The notes beneath the pieces were generated by a model. It saw only the letters and a list, made by a program, of their open reading frames with translations. It did no database searches and was not told the origin of the DNA. DNA of 64,000 nucleotides from Roseiarcus sp963783175 (lineage in GTDB: Bacteria > Pseudomonadota > Alphaproteobacteria > Rhizobiales > Beijerinckiaceae): contig CAWANG010000036.1 of assembly GCA_963783175.1 (NCBI GenBank), forward strand, positions 124,001 to 188,000, written 5' to 3'. Every line of letters starts with the position of its first letter. Positions within the stretch are counted from its first letter, which is position 1. Below are positions 36,344 to 45,308 of the stretch, in pieces. A program made the translations under genes and the position numbers.

Positions 36344-37793
36344 CAAACTCGATCACACCTACCGCGCCGGCGTCGCTCTGCGCGCTCGCCTGCGCCTCGC
36401 CGACGGTGTCGACGCCGTAGACGTCGTCGCGGAACTCGGCCGGTCCGTCGCCGTTCGACCAGCCGGTGAGATAAACCCAGATCACCGGCACGGCTTTCAC
36501 GAGCTTGATGTCGTAAGGCGCGCCTTCCTTGATCTTGGCCTCGAGCGCCGCCTTGTCCCAGACGCCGCCGGGCCCGCCCCCCGTTCCCTGCAAGAGCCAT
36601 GCGGCGTAGTCGTACACGCCCTGCACCCTGACGCAGCCGTGGCTGAGGAACCGGTAGTCCGCGCCGAACAGCCCCTTCGAGGGCGTGTCGTGCATATAGA
36701 CCGCGAGCTTGTTGGGCATGCCGATGCGGATCGAGCCGAGCGAATTGCCGGCTCCGGAATCCTGGCGCAGCGTGTAATTGGCCGCCCGTTCGGTGCTCCA
36801 GTTGACGGATTTCGGATTGATCTCCTGTCCTGAGCCGTCGAGAATCCGGATCTTGGCCCGTGTCAGGTAGCCCGGATCGCGCTGCATGCGGGGGATGATT
36901 TCCTTCTTGATGATCGAGGTCGGCACCGTCCACGTCGGATTGAGGTTGATGACCTGGATCTGGGCTGCGATCTCGGGTGAAGGATGCTCGGGATCGCCGA
37001 CAATCGCGACATAGCGGTGAACGACGCGCCCGTTCTCGACTGCCTCGACCGAGGTCGACGGCAGATTGACCACGACATACCGGTCGTCGAAGGAAAAGTT
37101 TTGCCCCGCCAGGCGATTGGCGCTCGAGGCGAGTTCGTTGAAACGCTCCCTCGCTGGAACGTTGATCGCCTTAAGCGTCGCGCCCGAGACGACGCCGGTC
37201 TGGCGCAGCCCCATGTGCGACTGGAAGCGTTTGACCGCGGCCGTGAGGCCCGCGTCCCACGCGAGGCCGGTCGCCTGCACGGCGTCGAGATAGCCCTCGA
37301 TCGCCAGCCGCTTGCGCAGTTTCGCCACCGCCGGCCCTTTGGTTCCCGGGCCGATCGCGAGGATGTCGGTCGGCCAGCCGCCCGCGTCGACGATCGCCGA
37401 ATAGCGTTCGGACGCCTTGGCGGTGGCAAAGAAGGTGTCGGGCCGGAGCGTCGGCTGCGGATCGTCGCTCAGCGCGGTTTCGCGCGGCGGCGGGGGCGGG
37501 GCGACTTTTTTCGGCTTCGGCGCCGCGGGGGTCTCGACTGGAACCGGCGCGGCCGCGGGCGGCAGACCGCCCGGCGTCGCCTCAGCCCCGGTTGTCGGCG
37601 GCGCGGCGACGTTCGGCGTCGGCATGAATGGGTTCACCAGGCCGTCAGGCGCAGAAGGCGCGCTTGCCGGATTCGCCGGCGCCGTCGGCGGGGCCGTTGA
37701 ATCTGCCGGAATCGCCGGACTCTGAGCCAGCGCGCCGGAAACCAGGAAAGGCAGCCCGACCAGCGCCGCCGCGACCAGAGTTCGCAACATCAT
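36321..37793 (-). CDS. L,D-transpeptidase (YkuD domain) with peptidoglycan-binding domain
   Basis: 490 residues. Signal peptide (MMLRTLVAAALVGLPFLVSGALAQ), a Pro/Ala-rich linker (about 25-115), a PG-binding_1 domain (about 155-215, GPAVAKLRKRLAIEGYLD...AVKRFQSHMGLRQTG), and a YkuD domain (about 240-430) with MHDTPSKGLFGADYRFLSHGCVR: His, Ser-His-Gly-Cys-Val-Arg carry the catalytic Cys. It makes 3-3 cross-links in the periplasm or anchors outer-membrane proteins. Alone on the minus strand. Confidence 0.93.
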   Translation of the reverse strand: MMLRTLVAAALVGLPFLVSGALAQSPAIPADSTAPPTAPANPASAPSAPDGLVNPFMPTPNVAAPPTTGAEATPGGLPPAAAPVPVETPAAPKPKKVAPPPPPRETALSDDPQPTLRPDTFFATAKASERYSAIVDAGGWPTDILAIGPGTKGPAVAKLRKRLAIEGYLDAVQATGLAWDAGLTAAVKRFQSHMGLRQTGVVSGATLKAINVPARERFNELASSANRLAGQNFSFDDRYVVVNLPSTSVEAVENGRVVHRYVAIVGDPEHPSPEIAAQIQVINLNPTWTVPTSIIKKEIIPRMQRDPGYLTRAKIRILDGSGQEINPKSVNWSTERAANYTLRQDSGAGNSLGSIRIGMPNKLAVYMHDTPSKGLFGADYRFLSHGCVRVQGVYDYAAWLLQGTGGGPGGVWDKAALEAKIKEGAPYDIKLVKAVPVIWVYLTGWSNGDGPAEFRDDVYGVDTVGEAQASAQSDAGAVGVIEFVSACQPR

Positions 37794-37874
37794 GAATAAG
37801 ATCCGAGCGCGCGCGCGGCGCGCGTTCCGCCCGCCGGGTGCGCCGTATGGCTAATCCACTGATGGTTACTAATT

Positions 37875-37901
37875 TGGCGCCGCGGCTTTCTTGCGGCGCC
37901 A
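37875..37901. repeat. GC-rich inverted repeat upstream of the L,D-transpeptidase gene
   Basis: TGGCGCCGC (37875-37883) and GCGGCGCCA (37893-37901) form a 9-bp stem. On the plus strand GAAGGCGCG and TTTTTT follow after nine bases, so a plus-strand terminator is possible, but no plus-strand gene ends nearby. It may be a 5' leader hairpin of the minus-strand transcript. Confidence 0.4.
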
Positions 37902-37995
37902 GAAGGCGCGTTTTTTCGCCACTTACGCCGCTTGAGGCGAAAATGCAAAGCCGGGAGAAGTCTGACGCCCGAAATTGGGCGGGAGCGATTCCCGC

Positions 37996-38202
37996 TTAGT
38001 CGATTCCGGGCGAAAGCCTATTGCTGCGGGAGCGACGGTAGCCGGCAAAGCCCAGCCCGCACAGGCAGAGCGCCATCAGCGCCCACGCCGACGTTTCGGG
38101 AGAGGATGCATAAGCGACGGCCCCGTAGGGCACCCCGACTGCTAGCGCGCCGCACCCTGCCGCGATCGCGAGGCGACGCGGGTTCGCTGAGTTCATGGAC
38201 AT
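37996..38202 (-). CDS. Small membrane protein with PEP-CTERM-like tail
   Basis: 68 residues: an N-terminal membrane segment (LAIAAGCGALAVGVPYGAVAYA), then SPETSAWALMALCLCGLGFAGYRRSR, which has the layout of a PEP-CTERM sorting signal (short Pro-Glu motif, membrane segment, Arg cluster) but with PET in place of PEP. GGGGGTAAC lies before the ATG. Normal PEP-CTERM proteins are longer and exported by an exosortase; none is seen in the window. A real but unstudied small gene, or a decayed end of a larger one. Confidence 0.5.
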   Translation of the reverse strand: MSMNSANPRRLAIAAGCGALAVGVPYGAVAYASSPETSAWALMALCLCGLGFAGYRRSRSNRLSPGID

Positions 38203-38269
38203 GTTACCCCCAAGTCCAATGATGAACGTTCCTCAGTAACCTCGAAAGGATGACAACACTATGGCGGTT

Positions 38270-38305
38270 TATCGCAAACGCGAAGAAAAACTTCGCACTG
38301 CGATA
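38270..38305. repeat. Nested inverted repeat (hairpin) beyond the lut genes
   Basis: TATCGCA (38270-38276) pairs with TGCGATA (38299-38305), and inside GCGAAG (38280-38285) pairs with CTTCGC (38291-38296) around AAAAA. Thirteen paired positions in 36 bases, with a small bulge. It lies about 68 bases past the stop of the lutB-lutC fusion and before the small gene; it could end the lut transcript or bind a regulator. Confidence 0.5.
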
Positions 38306-38372
38306 GGGCCTTTCACGTATACCTAGGTAGAACGAGCGTCAGAGCGGCTTCGCCGCCCGCGGGATCGTAGTT

Positions 38373-40466
38373 TCAGCCCACGATGACGATATGCAGCCGG
38401 CGCGGCCCGTGGGCGCCGAGCAGCAGGGTTTGTTCGATGTCGGCCGAACGCGATGGGCCGGTGACGAAATTAAGCGTGCGCGGCGCGCCGCCTTTGCCGT
38501 AAGCGCCACGCAGCTCGGAGAAAACGCTTTCATAGTCGGCGAGGATCGCATCGCGCGGCAGCACGACAATGTGGTTGTCGGAGAGGAAATTGAGGGTCGT
38601 CGGATTGTCAGCGCCGGAGACGAGCGCGAGCGTGCCGGTCTCCGCAATACCCGCGAAGGCGGCCGAAACCGCGTTGAAGTCGCGGCCGTCCGATCGCCCA
38701 TGCAATATCTCGAGCGCCGTTTCGTTCCATGGCATCGCGGCGAGGCGCGGATCGGCGCCCATGCGCAGCGTCGCGGGACAATTGTTTTCGCGCAGGAAAC
38801 GGGCGATTTCGGCCGGCGCGTCCGCCCATTCCGCGACCTCGGCGAGGCTCGCCTGCGCGCGTTCCGCCTCGGCCTTGAAAGTCGCCGATCGGGCTGAGAG
38901 GTCCCCTTGCCCTCGCTTGGGGACGACACCGGGCGGGGCCTCCTTGAGGCGGGCTTCGACGTCGAACCGGCGCGGCGCCTCGTCGCCGCTGACCGCGAGC
39001 GAACGGCGAATGCTGGCGAAGACCGCGGCGCGCGAATTCATCGCACGGCTCCGCTCCGACCCCGCCATCGGCTCTGGAACGTCGGGCCCTCGGGCGCCGC
39101 GAGGTCGCGATAGCGAGTTCCAGCCGGTGGCGAACGGCAACCAGGCGAAGCGGCCCTTGCCACGGCCGGCGAGGTGCATGGCGCGCGCGGCGAGATCGGC
39201 GCTGAGGCGATAGAGCGTCGGACGGTTGGCGAAGAACGCCCAGAATCCTAAGCCATAGCGCAGCGGCGCCGGCGACAGGCGGCGCTCGAATTCGCGCTCG
39301 CGCCAATGCCGCATCATGTTGGGCAAGGGAATGCGAACTGGGCAGACCGCTTCGCAGCGGCCACAGAACGTTGAGGCGTTGGGCAATTGTCCGCCCTCGG
39401 CGACGCCGATAAGCGAAGGCGTCAGCACCGCGCCCATCGGACCCGGATAGACCCAGCCATAGGCATGCCCGCCGACGGCCTGATAGACCGGGCAATGGTT
39501 CATGCACGCGCCGCAGCGGATGCAGCGCAGCATGTCCTCGAATTCGCCGCCGAGCATGGCCGAGCGGCCATTATCGAGGATGACGACATGATAGGCCCTC
39601 GGCCCGTCGGGATCCCCCGGTCGGCGCGGCCCGGTCGAGAGCGTCGTGTAGACCGAGGCGTCCTGGCCGGTCGCCGAGCGCGCGAGCACGCGTAGGAGTT
39701 GCGCCGCGTCCTCGAGCGTCGGGATGACCTTCTCGATCGAGGCGATGACAATGTGTGCCTGGGGCAGGGTTTGCGTCAGATCGCCGTTGCCTTCGTTGGT
39801 GACGATGATCGACGTTCCGGTTTCGGCGATGAGGAAGTTCGCGCCGGTAATGCCGACGTCGGCGGCCAGGAACTTCGCTCGCAGCACCTGGCGCGCTTCG
39901 GCCAGCAACTGCTCGGGCTCGGCGAGGCTGCGGTCGGGCGGCAGGTCGTGATGGGCCTTGCGGAATTCCTGCTCGACGTCTCTCGCCGTAAGGTGGATCG
40001 CCGGCGCGATGATGTGGGACGGAGTCTCGCCGCGCAATTGGATGATGTATTCGCCGAGGTCGGTTTCGACCGCTTCGATGCCGGCGGCCTGGAGAGCGTA
40101 ATTGAGGCCGATCTCCTCGGAGATCATCGACTTGCCTTTGGTGACGCTCTTTGCCCCCATCGACTTGCAGAGGTCGATGACGATCCGACGCGCTTCCTCG
40201 GCGTCCTGCGCGTAGTGCACTTCGCCGCCGCTCTCGCGCACCTTGCGCTCGTAGGCCTCGAGATAGAGGTCGAGATGGGCGAGCGTGTGATCCTTGATCG
40301 CGCGGGCGCTGTCTCGCAGCGCGTCGAACTCGGGAAGCCGGGCGACCGCGGCCGCGCGCCGGCCGACGAAATTGCGCGAAAAGGCTAGCGCGCCTTGCAG
40401 GCGGGCATCCGTCAGCGCCTCATGCGCGTTCTCCTTGAAACGCGCCGAGGTCGCGACCTCGCTCAT
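38373..40466 (-). CDS. lutB: LutB-LutC fusion, L-lactate utilisation iron-sulfur protein with LUD domain
   Basis: 697 codons in one frame. Residues 1-475 are LutB: the LUD domain (ISEEIGLNYALQAAGIEAVETDLGEYI, GANFLIAETGTSIIVTNEGN) and two 4Fe-4S sites (CIRCGACMNHCPVY, CGRCEAVCPV). From about residue 476 (MNSRAAVFASIRRSLAV) to the end is a complete LutC LUD protein (ETGTLALVSGADNPTTLNFLSDNHIVVL). In relatives these are two genes; here no stop separates them, yet a GGAGCGGAG and an ATG at 39041 remain before the LutC part. It oxidises L-lactate to pyruvate together with LutA, whose gene overlaps by 4 bases (ATGA). Confidence 0.88.
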   Translation of the reverse strand: MSEVATSARFKENAHEALTDARLQGALAFSRNFVGRRAAAVARLPEFDALRDSARAIKDHTLAHLDLYLEAYERKVRESGGEVHYAQDAEEARRIVIDLCKSMGAKSVTKGKSMISEEIGLNYALQAAGIEAVETDLGEYIIQLRGETPSHIIAPAIHLTARDVEQEFRKAHHDLPPDRSLAEPEQLLAEARQVLRAKFLAADVGITGANFLIAETGTSIIVTNEGNGDLTQTLPQAHIVIASIEKVIPTLEDAAQLLRVLARSATGQDASVYTTLSTGPRRPGDPDGPRAYHVVILDNGRSAMLGGEFEDMLRCIRCGACMNHCPVYQAVGGHAYGWVYPGPMGAVLTPSLIGVAEGGQLPNASTFCGRCEAVCPVRIPLPNMMRHWREREFERRLSPAPLRYGLGFWAFFANRPTLYRLSADLAARAMHLAGRGKGRFAWLPFATGWNSLSRPRGARGPDVPEPMAGSERSRAMNSRAAVFASIRRSLAVSGDEAPRRFDVEARLKEAPPGVVPKRGQGDLSARSATFKAEAERAQASLAEVAEWADAPAEIARFLRENNCPATLRMGADPRLAAMPWNETALEILHGRSDGRDFNAVSAAFAGIAETGTLALVSGADNPTTLNFLSDNHIVVLPRDAILADYESVFSELRGAYGKGGAPRTLNFVTGPSRSADIEQTLLLGAHGPRRLHIVIVG

Positions 40467-41269
40467 TGGCGCGGCTCCTTCTGGCTTTCGCCAATCGCCG
40501 GCCCGTCGGTCATGCCGGCGAGAATCTCGGCCACGTGGCGCGCCTTCACGGCTGAGCCCTCGCGTTGCAGCTTGCCGGCCATGTTCAAGAGGCAGCCGAG
40601 ATCCCCGGCGAGCACGGTGTCGGCCTTGGCGCCGCGAATGTCGTCGGCCTTGCTGGAGACGATCGCGTTCGAAAGCTCGCCGTATTTGGCGGCGAACAGG
40701 CCGCCGAAGCCGCAGCAGGTCTCCGGCTCGTCGAGTTCGACCAGCGTCAGCCCCTCGACCCCGGCCAGGAGCCGCCGCGGCTGCGCCTTCACCCCGAGTT
40801 CGCGCAGGCCGGCGCAGGAATCGTGATAGGCGACCGTCCCTTCATAGCGCGCCGCGACCTTTTTGACGCCGAGCACGTCGACCAGGAAACTCACGAGCTC
40901 GTGTGACTTTTCGGCGAAGCGTTCCGCCCTCTCCGCGAGGTCTGGCTCGCCCGCGAACAGGTCGGGATAATGCTTGACCAGCATGCCGCCGCATGAGCCG
41001 CTCGGCGCGACGACGTAGTCGCAGTCCTCGAACGCCTCGATCGCTTGCCGCGCCAGCGTCTTGGCGGTCGCGCGGTCGCCGGAATTATACGCCGGCTGGC
41101 CGCAACAGGTCTGACTTGGAACGATCACTTTGCAGCCGGCCTCCTCCAGGAGCTTGACCGCGGCGAAGCCGACGCTCGGCCGAATAATGTCGACGAGGCA
41201 GGTGACGAAGAGCCCGACACGGGGCTGAGGGGTCCGGGCCTGGCCCTCGGAGGCCGCCGTCGCGTTCAT
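40463..41269 (-). CDS. lutA: L-lactate utilisation protein LutA (CCG domain)
   Basis: About 268 residues with two cysteine-rich CCG domains: PSQTCCGQPAYNSGD and EPETCCGFGGLFA, ligands of an electron-transfer iron-sulfur cluster. Cytoplasmic partner of LutB and LutC. Starts at ATG 41269 (MNATAASEGQ) or 41281; the longer frame up to 41563 would run into the divergent pncB gene and is rejected. Its stop overlaps the lutB start (ATGA). The 72-base gap to pncB holds both promoters. Confidence 0.92.
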   Translation of the reverse strand: MNATAASEGQARTPQPRVGLFVTCLVDIIRPSVGFAAVKLLEEAGCKVIVPSQTCCGQPAYNSGDRATAKTLARQAIEAFEDCDYVVAPSGSCGGMLVKHYPDLFAGEPDLAERAERFAEKSHELVSFLVDVLGVKKVAARYEGTVAYHDSCAGLRELGVKAQPRRLLAGVEGLTLVELDEPETCCGFGGLFAAKYGELSNAIVSSKADDIRGAKADTVLAGDLGCLLNMAGKLQREGSAVKARHVAEILAGMTDGPAIGESQKEPRQ

Positions 41270-41341
41270 GTCCTGTTGCATCCTCGGCCGTGTCGCGGCG
41301 GCGCTCTTGTCGCTCAGCCTTCGCCTCCTTAAGCTCGCACA

Positions 41342-42655
41342 ATGGCCACGGATATCGCAACCCGCGTCTATAATCACACGTTTCGCATCGATCCGGCGAT
41401 CCGGACGCTGCTCGACACCGATTTCTATAAGCTTCTGATGCTCCAGATGATCTGGAAGATGCATCCGAAGCGCCATGTGACCTTTCAGCTCATCAATCGG
41501 ACGACTTCGGTGAGGCTCGCGGATTTCGTCGACGAGCGCGAGCTCACGGACCAGCTCGATCACGCGCGGACGCTGCGGCTGGCCAAGAACGAGCTAATCT
41601 GGCTCGCGGGCAACACCTTCTACGGCACGCGCCAAATATTCGAGCCGGACTTCATGGAATGGCTCGCCACGTTCCAGCTTCCGGAATACGAGCTAACGCG
41701 GCGCGACGGGCAGTACGAACTCAGGTTCGCCGGTCCCTGGACTGGGACGACGATGTGGGAGATCCCCGCTCTCGCCATCATCAATGAACTGAGGGCCCGC
41801 GCGGCGATGCGCGGGATGAGCCGGTTCGATCTCGACGTGCTCTACGCCCGGGCCAAAGCGAAGCTGTGGTCGAAGGTCGAGCGGCTGCGCATCCTTGAGC
41901 GCGAGGGACCGATCAAGGTGTCGGACTTTGGCACCCGCCGGCGTCACGGCTTTCTCTGGCAGCGCTGGTGCGTCGAGGCGATGCAGGAGGGACTCGGCGA
42001 CAGCTTCATCGGCACTTCCAACGTCAAGCACGCGATGGACACCGGCCTCGAGGCGATCGGCACCAACGCCCACGAGCTGCCGATGGTCTATGCCGCGCTC
42101 GCCGACGATGACGAGGAGTTGCTCGAGGCGCCCTACAAGGTGCTCAAGGACTGGGCGAAGATGTATGGCGGCAACCTACTCGTCGTGCTGCCCGACTGCT
42201 TCGGCACCACTGCGTTTCTCCGCAATGCGCCGGACTGGGTCGCCGACTGGAAGGGCGCCCGGCCGGATTCGAAGCTGCCGATCGTGGGCGCGCGCGAGCT
42301 CATAGAGTGGTGGAAGCAACGAGGCCGCGATCCGCGGGAAAAGCTGATTGTGCTCTCGGACGCGATGGACGTCGAAGCGATCGAGGAATCGGTTCGCGCG
42401 CTGCGAGGACAGGTCAACCTGTCGTTCGGCTGGGGCACCAACCTGACCAACGACTTCGTCGGCTGCGCCCCTGCCGGGGTCGACGGCCAGCTCAAGGCGA
42501 TTTCGCTCGTCTGCAAGGTGGTGGAGGCGGACGGGCGCCCGGCGGTCAAGCTCTCGGACAACCCGAACAAGGCCCTGGGCTCGCCGGAAGAGGTCGAGCG
42601 CTACCGGCGCATTTTCGGGGTTTCGGGCATGAAGCTGGAACCTGTGGTAGTTTAG
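41342..42655 (+). CDS. pncB: Nicotinate phosphoribosyltransferase
   Basis: 437 residues, full length. Diagnostic stretches include LLDTDFYKLLMLQMIWKMHP, YELRFAGPWTGTTMWEIPAL, the GTSNVKHAMDTGLEAIGTNAHELPM active-site region and SFGWGTNLTNDF near the C-terminus. It makes nicotinate mononucleotide from nicotinate and PRPP (ATP-stimulated), the first step of NAD salvage. Divergent from lutA and 29 bases before the glcD start, so it could be co-transcribed with glcDEF. Confidence 0.97.
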   Translation: MATDIATRVYNHTFRIDPAIRTLLDTDFYKLLMLQMIWKMHPKRHVTFQLINRTTSVRLADFVDERELTDQLDHARTLRLAKNELIWLAGNTFYGTRQIFEPDFMEWLATFQLPEYELTRRDGQYELRFAGPWTGTTMWEIPALAIINELRARAAMRGMSRFDLDVLYARAKAKLWSKVERLRILEREGPIKVSDFGTRRRHGFLWQRWCVEAMQEGLGDSFIGTSNVKHAMDTGLEAIGTNAHELPMVYAALADDDEELLEAPYKVLKDWAKMYGGNLLVVLPDCFGTTAFLRNAPDWVADWKGARPDSKLPIVGARELIEWWKQRGRDPREKLIVLSDAMDVEAIEESVRALRGQVNLSFGWGTNLTNDFVGCAPAGVDGQLKAISLVCKVVEADGRPAVKLSDNPNKALGSPEEVERYRRIFGVSGMKLEPVVV

Positions 42656-42684
42656 GGTCAAAATCGACCTATATTGAGCACGTC

Positions 42685-44118
42685 ATGTCCCACATCGCCT
42701 TTCCGCGCCTCGACGAGACGATCCTCGCGCGGCGCGCCGCGATCGTCGAGCGCCTAGCGGCGATCCTCCCGCCCGAATGTCTCATCGCCGACGAATCCGG
42801 CCGGCGCGCGTTCGAGACCGACGCGCTAACCGCCTACCGCCGTCTGCCGCTCGCCGTTGCGCTGCCGCGCTCGACCGAGGAGGTCGCGCGGGTTCTGAAA
42901 CTCTGCCGCGACGAGAAGGTCAATGTCGTGCCGCGGGGCGCCGGGACCTCGCTCTCGGGCGGGGCGATTCCGCAGGAGGACGCGGTCGTCGTCGCCCTGA
43001 CCAAGATGAGCCGCATTCTCGAGGTCAACCTCGCCGACCGCTACGCGCGGGTCGAGGCCGGCGTGACCAACCTTGCGATCTCGGAGGCGGTCGGGCCTGA
43101 AGGCTTCTTTTACGCGCCCGATCCGTCCTCCCAACTCGCCTGCACGATCGGCGGCAACGTCGCGATGAACTCGGGCGGCGCCCATTGCCTGAAATACGGC
43201 GTCACCACCAATAATCTTCTCGGCGCTCGCCTCGTCACCCCGGACGGCGAGATCCTCGATATCGGCGGCGAGGCGATGGACGCGCCCGGCTACGACCTCC
43301 TCGGACTCGTATGCGGCTCCGAGGGCCAGCTCGGGATCGTGACCGAGGCGGTCGTCCGCCTCATTCCGTCGCCTGAGGGGGCCCGGCCGGTGCTGTTCGG
43401 CTTCGATTCGGTCGAGGACGCGAGCCAGTGCGTGGCGGCGATCATCGGCGCCGGCATCGTTCCGGTGGCGATGGAATATATGGACAAGCCCGCGATCCAC
43501 ATCTGCGAGAATTTCGCCCACGCCGGCTATCCCCTCGATGTCGAGGCGATGCTGATCATCGAGGTCGAAGGATCGGACGCCGAGATGGGCGCGATGCTCG
43601 CCCGGATCGGCGCGATCGCAAAGGCGCACAACGTGCGCACCGCGCGCGAATCGATGTCGGCGATGGAAAGCGCCCAGATCTGGAAGGGTAGAAAATCTGC
43701 GTTCGGCGCGACCGGTCGGGTCGCCGATTATATCTGCATGGACGGCACGGTGCCGACCAGCCGCCTGCCGGAGGCGCTCCAGCGCACGGGCGAGATTTGC
43801 GCCTCGTTCGGGCTTCGGGTCGCGAATGTCTTTCACGCCGGCGACGGCAACATGCATCCGCTGATCCTCTATAACGTCAACGACGACGTGGAGCGGGTCA
43901 AAGCCGAGGAAGCGGGGGCGGCGATTCTCGAAATGTGCGTCGAGCTCGGCGGCTGCCTCACCGGCGAGCATGGCGTGGGCATCGAGAAGCGCGAGCTGAT
44001 GGGACGCCAGTTCAACGACGTCGAGCTCGCGCAGCAGAAGCGCGTGCGCGCCGCATTCGATCCCGAAGGGCGGCTGAACCCGGCCAAGGTGTTTCCGCTC
44101 GGCGAGCGGGCCGCATGA
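42685..44118 (+). CDS. glcD: Glycolate oxidase subunit D (FAD-binding)
   Basis: 477 residues, FAD_binding_4/FAD-oxidase_C type: PRGAGTSLSGGAIPQ and DPSSQLACTIGGNVAMNSGGAHCLKYG bind FAD, and VFHAGDGNMHPLI and EHGVGIEKREL carry active-site residues. Oxidises glycolate (or D-lactate) to glyoxylate at the membrane, passing electrons through GlcF to quinone. The ATG at 42685 is chosen because the longer upstream frame overlaps pncB. Its stop overlaps the glcE ATG (ATGA). Confidence 0.96.
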   Translation: MSHIAFPRLDETILARRAAIVERLAAILPPECLIADESGRRAFETDALTAYRRLPLAVALPRSTEEVARVLKLCRDEKVNVVPRGAGTSLSGGAIPQEDAVVVALTKMSRILEVNLADRYARVEAGVTNLAISEAVGPEGFFYAPDPSSQLACTIGGNVAMNSGGAHCLKYGVTTNNLLGARLVTPDGEILDIGGEAMDAPGYDLLGLVCGSEGQLGIVTEAVVRLIPSPEGARPVLFGFDSVEDASQCVAAIIGAGIVPVAMEYMDKPAIHICENFAHAGYPLDVEAMLIIEVEGSDAEMGAMLARIGAIAKAHNVRTARESMSAMESAQIWKGRKSAFGATGRVADYICMDGTVPTSRLPEALQRTGEICASFGLRVANVFHAGDGNMHPLILYNVNDDVERVKAEEAGAAILEMCVELGGCLTGEHGVGIEKRELMGRQFNDVELAQQKRVRAAFDPEGRLNPAKVFPLGERAA

Positions 44119-45299
44119 CCGAAGCGCTCAAGCCCGAGCGCGAGGCCGACGTGGTCGAGGCGGTGCTCGCGGCGCGCATTACCGGCGCGAAGCTCGACAT
44201 CGTCGGCGCCGGCGCGATGGCCGGACTTGGCCGACCGCGCGCGGAGAGGCGCAGGCTGTCGACGGCCGCGATGTCGGGCATCGTCTTCTACGCGCCAGCC
44301 GAAATGACGCTCAGCGGAGGGGCCGGCACGCCGATTGCAGCGATCGAGGCGGCGATCGCCGAGCACGGTCAGATGCTGCCGTTCGAGCCGATGCGTCCTC
44401 GCGCGCTCTGGGGCTCGGACGCCGAGCCGACGCTCGGCGGTATGGTCGCGACCAACCTTTCGGGGCCGCGCCGGCCGAGCGCTGGCGCAGTGCGCGACGG
44501 CATCCTCGGCCTCAAGCTCGTCAACGGACTGGCCGAAACGATCCGCTGCGGAGGGCGGGTGACGAAGAACGTCACCGGCCTCGATCTCACCAAGCTCAAT
44601 TGCGGCGCCCATGGCACGCTCGGCGTTCTGACAGAAGCGACGATCAAGCTCGCGCCGAGGCCCGAGGCCGAGGCCACGCTCATCGCGCCGGAGCTTGGCG
44701 AATCGAAAGCGATTGAAGCCATGACCCGTGCGCTGGGTTCGACGTTCGGCGTCAGCGGAGCAGCCTGGCTCGCGCAAGGCATGGGGCAGGACTATTCCCG
44801 CACCTTGCTGCGGCTCGAAGGGTTCGCGGAGTCGGTCGACGATCGCGCCGGCCGGCTCACCTCGCTCATCGGCGACTTCGGCCATGTCGACAGGGTTACG
44901 GGAGACGAATCCGCCGCGCTCTGGCGCTCGGTTCGGGACGCCGAATTCATCGCCGAGCCGCGCGACCGCGCCGTCTGGCGGGTGAGCCTCGCTCCCTCGA
45001 GGGCGGCGCCGTTCGTGGCCGCCCTCGGCGAAACAGCGATCGCCCATTCTTTTGACTGGGGCGGCGGCCTTGTCTGGGTCGCGGCCGCGGCGAGCGAACC
45101 CGCTGCGGCGGCGGTTCGCCGCGCGGTCGCGTCGACCAAAGGCCACGCAACGCTGATGCGCGCGCCGGATTCGCTCCGCGCCGCGGTCGAGGTGTTCGAG
45201 CCGCCATCCGCTTTGGCCTTGAACCTGAGCCGCGGGCTCAAGCAGAGCTTCGATCCAGACGGCGTGCTCAATTTCGGCCGCATGTATGATGGCGTTTGA
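44115..45299 (+). CDS. glcE: Glycolate oxidase subunit E
   Basis: 394 residues of a FAD-binding subunit shorter than GlcD: VGAGAMAGLGRPRAERRRLSTAAMSGI replaces the first binding loop, then ALWGSDAEPTLGGMVATNLSGPRRPSAGAVRDGILG and CGGRVTKNVTGLDLTKL. Translationally coupled to glcD (ATGA overlap) and 9 bases before glcF. Needed with D and F for glycolate oxidation in photorespiration-like or C2 metabolism. Confidence 0.95.
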   Translation: MTEALKPEREADVVEAVLAARITGAKLDIVGAGAMAGLGRPRAERRRLSTAAMSGIVFYAPAEMTLSGGAGTPIAAIEAAIAEHGQMLPFEPMRPRALWGSDAEPTLGGMVATNLSGPRRPSAGAVRDGILGLKLVNGLAETIRCGGRVTKNVTGLDLTKLNCGAHGTLGVLTEATIKLAPRPEAEATLIAPELGESKAIEAMTRALGSTFGVSGAAWLAQGMGQDYSRTLLRLEGFAESVDDRAGRLTSLIGDFGHVDRVTGDESAALWRSVRDAEFIAEPRDRAVWRVSLAPSRAAPFVAALGETAIAHSFDWGGGLVWVAAAASEPAAAAVRRAVASTKGHATLMRAPDSLRAAVEVFEPPSALALNLSRGLKQSFDPDGVLNFGRMYDGV

Positions 45300-45308
45300 G
45301 GGTAACCC

